A stretch of 64,000 nucleotides of DNA. Origin: Actinomadura parmotrematis. GTDB lineage: Bacteria > Actinomycetota > Actinomycetes > Streptosporangiales > Streptosporangiaceae. The position numbers and the translations under genes are program-made. Positions 1-8,264 of the stretch are shown piece by piece. The DNA is taken from assembly GCF_019458805.1 (NCBI RefSeq), contig NZ_JAIBOA010000029.1, positions 1-64,000 of the forward strand, in the 5' to 3' direction. Below the pieces are notes generated by a model. It was not told the origin of the DNA and ran no database searches. It was given only the letters and a program-made list of their open reading frames with translations. Positions within the stretch are counted from its first letter, which is position 1; every line of letters starts with the position of its first letter.

Positions 1-106
<106 letters not shown>

Positions 107-135
107 GGCCCCCGCCGCACCCCGCCCGGGAGGCG

Positions 136-657
136 TCAGCGGCCGGTGCCGCCGTAGACGACGGCCTCGACCTGGTCGGCGTCGAGGTCGAACGCGCGGT
201 GCGTGGCGGCGACCGCGGTGTCGATGTCGTCCTGCGTCACCACCACCGAGATGCGGATCTCCGACGTCGAGATCATCTCGATGTTCACGCCGGCGTCGGC
301 GATCGCGGCGAAGAACGTCGCGGTGACGCCCGGGTGCGAGCGCATCCCCGCGCCGATCAGCGACACCTTGCCGATCCGGTCGTCGTAGCGCAGCGAGCCG
401 AACCCGATGCGCTCCTTCAGCTTGTTCAGCGCGGTGAGCGCGGTCTGCCCGTCGCTCGCCGGGAGCGTGAAGGAGATGTCGGTGCGGCCGGTCGACGCCG
501 CCGACACGTTCTGCACGATCATGTCGATGTTGATCTCGGCCTCGGACAGCACCCGGAAGATCGTGGCGGCCTCGCCGACCTTGTCCGGCACCCCGACCAC
601 CGTGATCTTGGCTTCGCTCCGGTCGTGCGCGACCCCGGAGATGATCGCCTGCTCCAT
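136..657 (-). CDS. Internal in-frame start: aspartokinase beta subunit
   Basis: Corynebacterium and Bacillus aspartokinases are alpha2beta2, the beta subunit being made from an internal start in the same frame. Here an ATG opens the sequence MEQAIISGVAHDRSEAK, which aligns with the known C. glutamicum beta start (MEEAVLTGVATDKSEAK). An AAGGG lies a few bases upstream. The product would be 173 residues containing both ACT domains. This is inference from position and family knowledge; translation from this start has not been shown here. Confidence 0.45.
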   Translation of the reverse strand: MEQAIISGVAHDRSEAKITVVGVPDKVGEAATIFRVLSEAEINIDMIVQNVSAASTGRTDISFTLPASDGQTALTALNKLKERIGFGSLRYDDRIGKVSLIGAGMRSHPGVTATFFAAIADAGVNIEMISTSEIRISVVVTQDDIDTAVAATHRAFDLDADQVEAVVYGGTGR

Positions 658-1410
658 CTCGTGCCCTTCGATGTCACTGCTGTCGACGACCCACGTCCCC
701 TCCTTCTGGGAGAACGAGGACCGCACGTGGATCGGGATGCCGTACCGGCGCGCGTACTCCACGCAGCGCAGGTGCAGGATCTTGGCGCCGCTCGCGGCCA
801 TCTCCAGCATCTCCTCGTAGGAGATGCGCGGGATCTTGCGGGCGGCGGCGACGATGCGCGGGTCGGCGGTGAACACGCCGTCCACGTCGGAGTAGATCTC
901 GCACACGTCGGCGTTCAGCGCCGCCGCGAGCGCGACGGCGGTCGTGTCGGAGCCGCCGCGGCCGAGCGTGGTGATGTCCTTGGTGCCCTGGGAGACGCCC
1001 TGGAAGCCCGCCACGATGCAGATCGAGCCCTCGTCCAGCGCGGTGCGGATACGGCCCGGCGTCACATCGATGATCTTGGCTCGGCCGTGCGCTCCATCGG
1101 TGATCACACCGGCCTGCGAGCCGGTGAACGAGCGGGCCTCGTGGCCCAGGTTGGCGATGGCCATGGCGAGCAGCGCCATGGAGATCCGCTCGCCGGCGGT
1201 GAGCAGCATGTCGAGCTCGCGGCCGGGGGGCAGCGGGCTGACCCGCTCGGCCATGTCGATGAGATCATCCGTCGTGTCGCCCATGGCGGAGACCACGACG
1301 ACGACGTCGTTGCCCGCCTTCTTCGTCGCGACGATGCGCTGGGCGACCCGCTTGACGCACTCGGCGTCGGCGACGGAGGAGCCACCGTACTTCTGCACGA
1401 TAAGAGCCAC
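136..1410 (-). CDS. ask: Aspartate kinase (aspartokinase)
   Basis: Aspartokinase of 424 residues phosphorylates L-aspartate, the first step to lysine, threonine, methionine and diaminopimelate. The N terminus carries the KYGGSS substrate/nucleotide motif (residues 7-12), the kinase domain runs to about residue 245, and two ACT regulatory domains follow (about 260-420), as in feedback-inhibited actinobacterial enzymes. The start is a GTG with GAGGAG nine bases upstream. The gene order recR...ask is typical of actinobacteria, and asd is expected next but the sequence breaks into poly-G just after the stop. A possible -10 (TAGACT) lies about 43 bases upstream of the start. Confidence 0.97.
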   Translation of the reverse strand: MALIVQKYGGSSVADAECVKRVAQRIVATKKAGNDVVVVVSAMGDTTDDLIDMAERVSPLPPGRELDMLLTAGERISMALLAMAIANLGHEARSFTGSQAGVITDGAHGRAKIIDVTPGRIRTALDEGSICIVAGFQGVSQGTKDITTLGRGGSDTTAVALAAALNADVCEIYSDVDGVFTADPRIVAAARKIPRISYEEMLEMAASGAKILHLRCVEYARRYGIPIHVRSSFSQKEGTWVVDSSDIEGHEMEQAIISGVAHDRSEAKITVVGVPDKVGEAATIFRVLSEAEINIDMIVQNVSAASTGRTDISFTLPASDGQTALTALNKLKERIGFGSLRYDDRIGKVSLIGAGMRSHPGVTATFFAAIADAGVNIEMISTSEIRISVVVTQDDIDTAVAATHRAFDLDADQVEAVVYGGTGR

Positions 1411-1565
1411 GGGTGGGCGCTCCTCGGATCGGGGTCAGGCGTTCCGGCGAGCAGTCTACCGAGCGGCCCCGGGTGGATTACGGGCAGGTAAAGACCCAGC
1501 TGGGCCGGGGGCGGCGCGGCGCTGGGAGCGCTCCCCTCCGCAGGGGGCGCGGAGCACGGCCGGGA

Positions 1566-1596
1566 GCGCGCCCCGCCGCCGGGCGGCGGGGCGCGC
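1566..1596 (-). terminator. GC-rich hairpin after DUF5063 gene
   Basis: Arms of 15 bases (1566-1580 and 1582-1596) are perfectly complementary, with the innermost pairs necessarily open. It lies 11 bases beyond the stop of the minus-strand gene at 1608. There is no U tract, which is common for actinomycete terminators. Confidence 0.6.
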
Positions 1597-1607
1597 CACG
1601 GCGCGCG

Positions 1608-2156
1608 TCAGCCCGCGGCGACGGGCTCGGTCACCACGTCCAGCCGCGCGCCGGCGATGACGGCGTGCAGGGCGCGGAGCGCCGCGCCGGCGTGGTTGCC
1701 CCAGTGGTTGAAGTAGGAGTACTGCCACCACCAGAGCGCCTCCAGCGGCCGCTCGGCCTTGTAGTGGCGCAGGCCGTGCACGAGGTCGCTGGCGACGTCC
1801 ACGAGGTCGTCGGACAGCCGGTACTCGGTCGGCTCGGTGTCCTTGTAGGGGTCGAAGACCTCGACGTAGTCGTCGAGGCCGACGAGGCGCTCGGCGAGGC
1901 CCTGCCGGACGGTGTCCAGGTCGGGGTCGTCGCCGAGCTCGGGCTCCCAGTTGTCGGGCAGGATCACGTCGGCGCTCGCGCCGAGCTGCGCGCCGGCGAG
2001 GATGACCTGCGAGACCTCCAGGAGGAGCAGCGGCACCGTGTGCGTGCCGGCGTCGCCGCGCGACACCGCCTCCAGGCCGTTCAGGTAGTTCTCGACGTGG
2101 CACGCGACCCGCTCGGCGAGGGCGTTCCAGTCCTGCGGGCTGTTGGGATCAGACAT
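1608..2156 (-). CDS. DUF5063 domain protein
   Basis: Conserved actinobacterial protein of 182 residues, starting MSDPNSPQDWNALAERVACH. It is mostly helical, acidic and Trp/Tyr-rich near the end (ALWWWQYSYFNHWGNHAGAALRALH), with no signal peptide or membrane segment. The start was placed at the ATG that overlaps the recR stop by eight bases; the longer reading adds an unrelated N terminus from the recR frame. Proteins of this family sit directly after recR in many actinomycetes, so a link to recombination repair is plausible, but the function is unknown. Confidence 0.85.
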   Translation of the reverse strand: MSDPNSPQDWNALAERVACHVENYLNGLEAVSRGDAGTHTVPLLLLEVSQVILAGAQLGASADVILPDNWEPELGDDPDLDTVRQGLAERLVGLDDYVEVFDPYKDTEPTEYRLSDDLVDVASDLVHGLRHYKAERPLEALWWWQYSYFNHWGNHAGAALRALHAVIAGARLDVVTEPVAAG

Positions 2157-2748
2157 CGAGCAGCCTCCGTCCTTCGAATGCGCGGCCCAGCGTGACCTCG
2201 TCGGCGTACTCGAGGTCGCCACCCACCGGAAGGCCGCTGGCCAGGCGGGTGACTTTCAGGCCCATGGGTTTGACCAGCCGGGCGAGGTAGGTGGCCGTGG
2301 CCTCGCCCTCCAGGTTCGGGTCGGTGGCGAGGATCAGCTCGGTCACGGTGCCGTCGGCGAGGCGCTGCATGAGCTCGCGGATGCGCAGCTCCTCCGGGCC
2401 GACGCCCTCGATCGGGCTGATCGCGCCGCCGAGCACGTGGTAGCGGCCGCGGAACTCGCGCGTCTTCTCGATCGCGACGACGTCCTTGGACTCCTCCACC
2501 ACGCAGATGACGGCGGCGTCGCGGCGGACGTCCCGGCAGATCCGGCACTCCTCCTCCTCGGCGACGTTCCCGCACGTCCGGCAGAAGCGGACCTTGTCCT
2601 TGACCTCCTTGAGCGCCCTGCCGAGCCGCTCCACGTCGGCGGGGTCGGCCGCCAGGAGGTGGAAGGCGATCCGCTGCGCGCTCTTGGGGCCGACGCCGGG
2701 CAGCCTGCCCAGTTCGTCGATGAGGTTCTGAACGACCCCTTCGTACAA
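2149..2748 (-). CDS. recR: Recombination mediator RecR
   Basis: RecR of 199 residues, the usual length. It acts with RecO/RecF to load RecA on SSB-coated gaps. A helix-hairpin-helix (LPGVGPKSAQRIAFHLL, about 16-32) is followed by a zinc finger (Cys56, 59, 68, 71) and a Toprim domain (VVEESKDVVAIEKTREFRGRYHVLGG, then ATDPNLEGEATATYL). The start codon is TTG, preceded by GGAAGGGACCG. Co-transcribed with the following DUF5063 gene (8-base overlap); ybaB, its frequent partner, lies upstream on the same strand. Confidence 0.97.
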   Translation of the reverse strand: MYEGVVQNLIDELGRLPGVGPKSAQRIAFHLLAADPADVERLGRALKEVKDKVRFCRTCGNVAEEEECRICRDVRRDAAVICVVEESKDVVAIEKTREFRGRYHVLGGAISPIEGVGPEELRIRELMQRLADGTVTELILATDPNLEGEATATYLARLVKPMGLKVTRLASGLPVGGDLEYADEVTLGRAFEGRRLLDV

Positions 2749-2766
2749 CGGTCCCTTCCTTTCCTT

Positions 2767-2810
2767 CTCGGGTCCCTCTCGGGTCCTTCGCAGGTCCCTC
2801 TCGGGCTTCC
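2767..2810. repeat. Four tandem 11-base repeats upstream of recR
   Basis: The gap between ybaB and recR (2749-3057) holds four head-to-tail copies of an 11-mer: CTCGGGTCCCT, CTCGGGTCCTT, CGCAGGTCCCT, CTCGGGCTTCC. They begin 19 bases upstream of the recR start codon, so on the coding strand they would lie in the 5' leader. The rest of the gap shows no ORF with coding character. Confidence 0.6.
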
Positions 2811-3057
2811 GGTTCCCGCGTCCCGCCGTGCCGTGCCCGACCGGCCGTTAACGATGATGGCGCTGCCGGCTCCGCTCGGCGGGGATTCCCGGCCCTTCGG
2901 CCTGTCCGACGCCCGTACTGCCCGATTTGCTGTTTTCGTTCGCGGGGATCGTTCGTGGTCCCCGCATCGGCCGCCGCGTTCCGGTCGCTCCCGCGATGGG
3001 GTTCTGGGCGCCCTCCCGTCCGGCGGACGGGCGGGCGGGGGCGCGGCCGGACGTGCG

Positions 3058-3408
3058 TCAGGCCCCGGGCAGGCCGGGGATGCCGCCGCCGAAGCCCTGC
3101 GCGAGCGGGCCCATCTTGGCGGCCTGCAGCTCCTGCGCGGCGCGGCCGGCGTCGCGGATCGCGGCGAGCACGAGGTCGGCGATCGTCTCGGCCGTGTCGG
3201 CCGCGTCGTCGGCGTCCACGGCCTTCGGGTCGATGGTGAGGCCGACGACCTCGCCCTGCCCGTTCACGGTCGCGGTGACGAGCCCGCCGCCCGCGGTGCC
3301 CTGCACCTCGGTGTCGGCGAGCTCCTGCTGCGCGGCGAAGAGCTGCTCCTGCATGGCCTGCGCCTGCTGCAGGAGTGCCTCCATGTTCAACTGACCACCG
3401 GGTTCCAC
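3058..3408 (-). CDS. YbaB/EbfC family nucleoid-associated protein
   Basis: Small DNA-binding dimer of 116 residues encoded between dnaX and recR, as in most bacteria. The family motif runs through the middle: a long N-terminal helix (LLQQAQAMQEQLFAAQQELA), then GTAGGGLVTATVNGQGEVVGLTIDPKAVD, and a second helix. The tail GFGGGIPGLPGA is typical. I chose the GTG start because GGAG lies eight to nine bases before it; an ATG eight codons later is an alternative. Family members bind DNA as a tweezer-like dimer; the exact role is unsettled. Confidence 0.92.
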   Translation of the reverse strand: MEPGGQLNMEALLQQAQAMQEQLFAAQQELADTEVQGTAGGGLVTATVNGQGEVVGLTIDPKAVDADDAADTAETIADLVLAAIRDAGRAAQELQAAKMGPLAQGFGGGIPGLPGA

Positions 3409-3579
3409 GGTCTGCTCCGTTCCGTTGTGCCCCGCGGCGGGGTGTCTCCTCGGCGCCCCGTCGACCACCGGACGTCCGCCTCCCCGAGACTACGGGGTCG
3501 CGGCGCGATGCGGTACGTACCGGGACGGCGCCGGGCGGCCCGGGCGCGGCGGGCCCGGCGGGCGCGCGGCGCCGGCCCG

Positions 3580-6051
3580 TCAGATGTTGTCGATCTCACG
3601 GATGATCTGCCCGCCGAGCTCGCGCTGGATCAGCGCCATGCCGCTGGAGTCGGCCTCGGTCCCGTCGAAGTCGGCGTCGCCGTCGGGGTCGACCTCGTCG
3701 CGCTCGTCGTAGGGGCCGGTCGGCTCGGGCGGCGGCGGGGGCTCGTCAGGCGGCGGGGGCAGCGGGCCGGGGTCGGGCGCCTGCCGGGCCGGGGACGGCG
3801 CCGCGCCCGAGGGGGCGCCGGACGGCTCGAACGGGGAGGACGGGGCGGACGGCTGGCGGTTGGGCGCCGCGGCCGCCTGCGGCGGGCGCTGCTCGGACGG
3901 GGCTCCGGCGAAGCCGCCGGCGGACTGGGACGGGTCGCCGGGGGCACCGGAGGCGCCGCCGTAGCCGGGGGACGCGGGAGCGGGCTGGCCGCTGCCGTAC
4001 TGTCCGCTGTCGTGCTGGGCGCCGGTCTGCTGGCCGCCGAACTGTTGTCCGCTGGTCTGTTGCGGCTGAGCGGGGGGTTGCTGGGGGGCGGGCTGGTTCT
4101 GCCGGCCGCCGTAGCCGCCGCCTCCGCCTGAGCGGGGCTGGGGCGGGGCGGCTCCCCCGCTGCCGAGGACGGTGTCGATGCGCCAGTCGACGCCCATGCG
4201 CTCCTTGAGGACCTCGCGGAGGACGACGTCGCGGCCGCCGTTGGTGAAGTTGGTGCGCTTGCCCTCGGCGTCGAAGGCGAGGGTGAGCAGGTTGCGGTCG
4301 AGGGAGATCGGATGGACCCCCGACATGATCACCATCCAGGCGACGCGGCTCTTGCGCTTGACCGCCTCGATGATGTCCGGCCAGAGACGCTGAACTGTGG
4401 CGACGTCGCCACCTCCGGCGGCGGCGGGCATGGCCGGTGCTTGCTGCGGGGGCTGCTGCGGGGCCGGTCGCGGTGCGGGCTGGGACGCCTGCTGGGCCGC
4501 CTGTTGGGACGCTTGCTGGGACGCTTGCTGCGGGGAGGCCGCGCTGTAGGCAGAGGAGCCGTGGGCCACGCCTGCGCCCTGGGAAGCGGGTCCGCCTCCG
4601 TGGGGCGTGCCGTCTTGGGGCGTGCCTCCGTAAGGCGTGCCGCCTTGGGGTGCCTGCCCGTCGGCGCCCTGGGCCGCGGCGGGCGGGTTATCCACAGAAC
4701 GGCGTTCGCCTTCCGTGGAGGTGGGCGCGCGGTTGACACTAGAAGTGGGGTCGCCCCCCTGGGCGGGCGGGGGCTGTTCACCCGCAGCGCCATACCCCCC
4801 GCTCCCCTGCCCCGCGCCCCCCTGATCCACGCTCACCGGCACCCGCACCACGGGCGGCGCCTCGTACGTCCCCACCTGCGGCGCCGGCAGCGTCGGCCCC
4901 TGCCGCTCCAGCCGGTCCAGCCGGGCGAGCAGCGCCGCCTCGTCCTGGTAGGCGGCCGGCAGCAGGATCCGCGCGGCGACGAGTTCCAGCACGAGCCGCG
5001 GCGACGTGGCGCCGCGCATCTCGGTGAGGCCGTTGTGCAGCAGGTCGGCGGCGCGGGTGAGGTCGCCGGGGCCCATGGAGGAGGCCTGGCGGCGCATCTG
5101 CTCCAGTTCGTCGGGCGGCACGTTCAGCAGGCCCGATCCGCCCGCCTCGGGGACGTTCGACAGGATCACCAGGTCGCGGAGCCGTTCCAGGAGGTCGGCG
5201 GCGAAGCGGCGCGGGTCCTGGCCGCTCTCGATGACGCGGTCGACGGCGGCGAAGACGGCGGCGCCGTCGCGCTGCGCGAACGCGCCGACGACCTCGTCGA
5301 GGAGGGCGGAGTCGGTGTAGCCGAGCAGCGACACGGCGCGGGTGTAGGTGATGCCCTTCTCGTCGGAGCCGGCGAGGAGCTGGTCGAGGATCGACAGGGT
5401 GTCGCGGGCCGAGCCGGCGCCGGCACGGACCGCGAGGGGCAGCGCCGCCTCCTCGTAGGGGACGTTCTCGGCCTGGAGGATCTCCTCGACGAGCTGCTGG
5501 AGGACGCCGGGCGGGATGAGCCGGAACGGGTAGTGGTGGGTCCGCGACCGGATCGTCCCGATGACCTTCTCGGGCTCGGTGGTGGCGAAGACGAACTTCA
5601 GGTGCGGCGGGGGTTCCTCGACGAGTTTCAGGAGGGCGTTGAAGCCCTCCCGGGTGACCATGTGGGCCTCGTCGATGATGTAGACCTTGAAGCGCGCGGA
5701 GACGGGCGCGAAGAAGGCGCGTTCGCGCAGGTCGCGGGCGTCGTCGACGCCGCCGTGGGAGGCGGCGTCGATCTCGATGACGTCGATGTGGCCGGTGCCG
5801 GTGGGGCCGAGGGCGACGCAGGAGTCGCACGTGCCGCAGGGTTCGGGCGTGGGGCCCTGCTCGCAGTTGAGGGAGCGGGCGAGGATGCGGGCGCTGGAGG
5901 TCTTGCCGCAGCCGCGGGGCCCGCTGAAGAGGTAGGCGTGGTTGATGCGGCCGTTGCGGAGCGCCTGCTGCAGCGGGTCGGCGACGTGTTCCTGCCCCTT
6001 GAGCTCGCCGAATGTGGCGGGCCGGTACTTGCGGTACAGAGCCAGACTCAT
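3580..6051 (-). CDS. dnaX: DNA polymerase III gamma/tau subunit
   Basis: Clamp-loader ATPase of 823 residues. The start at MSLALYRKYRPATFGELKGQ is standard and has GAGGAGGG upstream. Walker A is GPRGCGKT (44-51), the zinc module is Cys63/72/75/78, and the Walker B/DEAH box is IDEAH (about 126-130). After the third AAA domain (to about residue 365) the protein has a long Gly/Pro/Gln/Ala-rich linker interrupted by a folded segment (about 560-650, DVATVQRLWPDIIEAVKRKS) and ends with an acidic tail (LGGQIIREIDNI). The length matches tau; I see no slippery frameshift site. The SRP RNA gene lies 45 bases upstream on the same strand. Confidence 0.96.
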   Translation of the reverse strand: MSLALYRKYRPATFGELKGQEHVADPLQQALRNGRINHAYLFSGPRGCGKTSSARILARSLNCEQGPTPEPCGTCDSCVALGPTGTGHIDVIEIDAASHGGVDDARDLRERAFFAPVSARFKVYIIDEAHMVTREGFNALLKLVEEPPPHLKFVFATTEPEKVIGTIRSRTHHYPFRLIPPGVLQQLVEEILQAENVPYEEAALPLAVRAGAGSARDTLSILDQLLAGSDEKGITYTRAVSLLGYTDSALLDEVVGAFAQRDGAAVFAAVDRVIESGQDPRRFAADLLERLRDLVILSNVPEAGGSGLLNVPPDELEQMRRQASSMGPGDLTRAADLLHNGLTEMRGATSPRLVLELVAARILLPAAYQDEAALLARLDRLERQGPTLPAPQVGTYEAPPVVRVPVSVDQGGAGQGSGGYGAAGEQPPPAQGGDPTSSVNRAPTSTEGERRSVDNPPAAAQGADGQAPQGGTPYGGTPQDGTPHGGGPASQGAGVAHGSSAYSAASPQQASQQASQQAAQQASQPAPRPAPQQPPQQAPAMPAAAGGGDVATVQRLWPDIIEAVKRKSRVAWMVIMSGVHPISLDRNLLTLAFDAEGKRTNFTNGGRDVVLREVLKERMGVDWRIDTVLGSGGAAPPQPRSGGGGGYGGRQNQPAPQQPPAQPQQTSGQQFGGQQTGAQHDSGQYGSGQPAPASPGYGGASGAPGDPSQSAGGFAGAPSEQRPPQAAAAPNRQPSAPSSPFEPSGAPSGAAPSPARQAPDPGPLPPPPDEPPPPPEPTGPYDERDEVDPDGDADFDGTEADSSGMALIQRELGGQIIREIDNI

Positions 6052-6095
6052 GGGGCGACCGCCCTCCTCGAGAAGCAGAGCGTCAGAGACGAAAA

Positions 6096-6184
6096 GGACC
6101 CCCCGCACACCCGCCAGAGCCTGCTTATCCTTGCTGCCTTCCGGCCCTGGGGAGGTTCACAGGATGACGCCATGCGAGGGGTCT
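6096..6184 (-). ncRNA. ffs: Signal recognition particle RNA, small (4.5S) type
   Basis: The reverse strand contains the conserved SRP domain IV hairpin: GGCCGGAAGGCAGCAAGG with the GGAA tetraloop (complement of about 6132-6151), preceded by GTCATCCTGTGAACC and followed by ATAAGCAGGCTCTGG. The terminal stem is closed by GACCCCTCGCA against TGTGCGGGGGGTC. It binds Ffh for co-translational targeting. Its place immediately upstream of dnaX is conserved in actinobacteria. Ends are estimated from the terminal stem and may be off by a few bases. Confidence 0.93.
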
Positions 6185-6232
6185 GCCCCAGAGTCTATGG
6201 CATCGGCGGGGCACTCTTCACCTGTTCGGCCG

Positions 6233-6238
6233 TAGGCT
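6233..6238 (+). promoter_or_regulatory. -10 element, leaderless promoter
   Basis: TAGGCT lies exactly six bases before the ATG of the DUF952 gene, so the transcript would begin at or within a base of the start codon. No ribosome binding site is present. Confidence 0.55.
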
Positions 6239-6244
6239 CCGCGC

Positions 6245-6601
6245 ATGTCCTCCGAAGGAGCCCGCGAGGGCGCGGGAACGCTGCTGCACATCGCCGAGCG
6301 GCGGTATTGGGAAGAGGTGCGCGCGTCCGGCGCGCCGTACGCGATGTCGACGCGGGGCCGGACGCTCGCGGAGGAGGGGTTCGTGCACTGCTCGTCCTCG
6401 GAGGAGCAGGTGGCGGGGGTGCTGTCCCGGTTCTATGCGGACGTGCCGCCGGCGGAGCTGGTCCTGCTGGTGCTGGACGCGGCGAGGCTCGGCGCGCCGG
6501 TGCGCCACGAGGCGGTGGGGGACGGCGTCTTCCCGCACGTGTACGGTCCGCTGCCGCTGGAGGCGGTAATCGATGTCCGACCACTGCCCCGGAGCCGGTA
6601 G
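6245..6601 (+). CDS. DUF952 family protein
   Basis: Conserved protein of 118 residues. The DUF952 signature is clear: LLHIAERRYWEEVRASG, then TLAEEGFVHCSSSEEQ, VLLVLDAARL and HVYGPLPLEAV. It has one cysteine in the FVHCS motif and no signal peptide or membrane segment. Homologues occur alone or fused to other small domains; no biochemical role is established. Appears leaderless, and is divergent from the SRP RNA/dnaX unit. Confidence 0.9.
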   Translation: MSSEGAREGAGTLLHIAERRYWEEVRASGAPYAMSTRGRTLAEEGFVHCSSSEEQVAGVLSRFYADVPPAELVLLVLDAARLGAPVRHEAVGDGVFPHVYGPLPLEAVIDVRPLPRSR

Positions 6602-6611
6602 GCTTGCCCGC

Positions 6612-6699
6612 GGAGGATTCGCCTAGTGGCCTAGGGCGCACGCTTGGAAAGCGTGTTGGGTTCACACCCTCACGAGTTCGAATCTCGTATCCTCCGCCA
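6612..6699 (+). tRNA. tRNA-Ser (GGA)
   Basis: 88-base class II tRNA with long variable arm. Acceptor GGAGGAT pairs with ATCCTCC, the discriminator is G, and CCA is encoded. The anticodon loop TTGGAAA has anticodon GGA at 6646-6648, reading UCC/UCU. The T arm has GAGTTCGAATCTC. Confidence 0.97.
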
Positions 6700-6720
6700 G
6701 CCTGTTCAGGCAGGACAACG

Positions 6721-6747
6721 GCCGGTGCCCCCAGGGCACCGGCTTTT
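6721..6747 (+). terminator. Intrinsic terminator after tRNA-Ser
   Basis: Perfect 10-base stem GCCGGTGCCC / GGGCACCGGC with a three-base loop, followed immediately by TTTT. It ends tRNA transcription. Confidence 0.85.
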
Positions 6748-6752
6748 GCCGT

Positions 6753-7157
6753 TCTCCGCCCCCTCGTCCCGTTCCGAGCGGCCCGGCGGAGATCGCCGGA
6801 AGCGGTCGGTGATGCGCCGCGAAGATGCCGGCCCGGGACCCCGGCCGGAGAGGGCGCCGCTTGGACGCCCCCCGCGGGGCAATTATCACCATTCACACAT
6901 AAGCGGACATCAGCCCTCACCGTCACCGCTGGCGCCGCCATCCCTGGTGGCGATGCGCCAAAGCGCTGTGCTGTAAGGCTTTTCGCGGGCCGGTCCGCCT
7001 CCAGGGCTCACCTCGTCGGGGCGGTTCGCGTGTTTCGGGGTGGCGCGGCGGGTAGGCGGGGGGCCTGTTCGCGGCGTGGCCGGTGGAATGCCTGCTCCTG
7101 AGGTTGCGGGGCGGGCGGGGAAGGACGCCGGGCGGCGCCGGAGGCGAGGGGGAGACC
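6753..7157. other. 405-base gap before glycosyltransferase operon
   Basis: No ORF here has a ribosome site or coding bias. An AT-rich patch around 6880-6910 (AATTATCACCATTCACACAT) stands out against the GC-rich background and is the best place for the promoter of the glycosyltransferase operon. A short AAAGC/GCTTTT inverted pair sits near 6959-6982. Confidence 0.5.
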
Positions 7158-8264
7158 ATGGTGCTGGCGATGGAGGAGGGCCTGCGCGCGCCGGGGCCGG
7201 ACGGGCGGCCGGTCAGGGTGGCGTCGGTGCCCGCGGGGCACGTGTACGTGCGGCATCTGGCGGCGCTGGACGGCGGGGACGGTGTGACGCGGCTCGCCGA
7301 TCCGAAGCCGTGCGGGGCGCCGAGCGGATCCGCGCGGTGGTGGCCGCCGGTGATGCTCGATCCGGCCTGGGTCCGCGAGCACGCCGGGGACTTCGACGTC
7401 TTCCACCTGCACTTCGGTTTCGACGCCCAGTCGCCCGCGCGGCTGGAGGAGCTGGTCCGGACGCTGCGCGAGCTGGGCAAGCCGCTGGTGTACACCGTGC
7501 ACGACCTGCGCAACCCGCACCATCGGACGGCGGGCGAGCACGAGGAGCAGCTCGACGTGCTGGTCCCGGCGGCCGCCGAGCTGATCACGCTGACGCCGGG
7601 GGCGGCCCGGCGGGTCGCCGAGCGGTGGGGGCGGGTGGCGGCGGTGCTGCCGCATCCGCACGTGGTGGAGCTCGCGGACGTGGGCCGGCCGCGGCCGCCG
7701 CGCGAGGGGTTCACCGTGGGGGTGCACGCCAAGAGCCTGCGGCCGAACATGGCGCCGCTGCCCGTCATCGACGTGCTCGCCGAGACGGTCGCCGGGCTGC
7801 CGGGCGCGCGGCTGCGCGTCGACATCCATCCCGAGGTCGAGGATCCCGATTCCTACTGGTACGCGCCGCACGTGATGAAGGACCTGCGGGAGCGGGCCGC
7901 GGACGGGGCGCTGGAGCTGCACGTCCACGACTACTTCAGCGACCGCGACCTGTTCGACTACCTGCAAGGGCTCGACCTGTCGGTGCTGCCCTACGTCTTC
8001 GGCACGCATTCGGGCTGGCTGGAGGCGTGCCACGACCTGGGAACGCCGGTGGCGGTCTCGGACTGCGGTTTCTACGCCGAGCAGCGGCCCTGCCTGTCCT
8101 ACCGGCACGACGAGGACGCCCTGGACGCGGACGGGCTGCGCGAGGCCGTGCGCGACGCGTACGAGCGGCGTCCGGTCTGGCGGGCCGATCCGGTGCTGCG
8201 GGCGGCCGAGCGGCGCGCGCTGGCCGCGGCGCACCGCCAGACGTATCTGCGGGCGCTCGGATGA
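7158..8264 (+). CDS. GT-B glycosyltransferase, first gene of operon
   Basis: 368-residue glycosyltransferase of GT-B type (GT1/GT4-like). The N-terminal half has FDVFHLHFGFDAQSP and LVYTVHDLRNPHH, the C-terminal half VGVHAKSLRPNMAPLPVIDV, LSVLPYVFGTHSGWLEACHDLGTP, the usual donor-site region with an acidic/His-rich pocket. No signal peptide or membrane segment. I chose the ATG with GGGGGAG eight bases upstream over an earlier ATG without a site. Its stop overlaps the next start (ATGA), so translation is coupled. Acceptor and sugar donor cannot be told. Confidence 0.85.
   Translation: MVLAMEEGLRAPGPDGRPVRVASVPAGHVYVRHLAALDGGDGVTRLADPKPCGAPSGSARWWPPVMLDPAWVREHAGDFDVFHLHFGFDAQSPARLEELVRTLRELGKPLVYTVHDLRNPHHRTAGEHEEQLDVLVPAAAELITLTPGAARRVAERWGRVAAVLPHPHVVELADVGRPRPPREGFTVGVHAKSLRPNMAPLPVIDVLAETVAGLPGARLRVDIHPEVEDPDSYWYAPHVMKDLRERAADGALELHVHDYFSDRDLFDYLQGLDLSVLPYVFGTHSGWLEACHDLGTPVAVSDCGFYAEQRPCLSYRHDEDALDADGLREAVRDAYERRPVWRADPVLRAAERRALAAAHRQTYLRALG

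Noticed and set aside
3580..3990. Programmed frameshift making a short gamma form of DnaX
   Set aside because: I saw no A-rich or other slippery heptamer with a following stop; the full tau-length frame is intact.
4688..4696. Perfect TTATCCACA DnaA box inside dnaX
   Set aside because: A single box in the linker-coding part of dnaX with no companions is probably chance.
4312..7101. 929-codon plus-strand open frame across dnaX, SRP RNA and DUF952
   Set aside because: It crosses dnaX, SRP RNA, the DUF952 gene and a tRNA, and reads as antisense or out-of-frame sequence of known genes.
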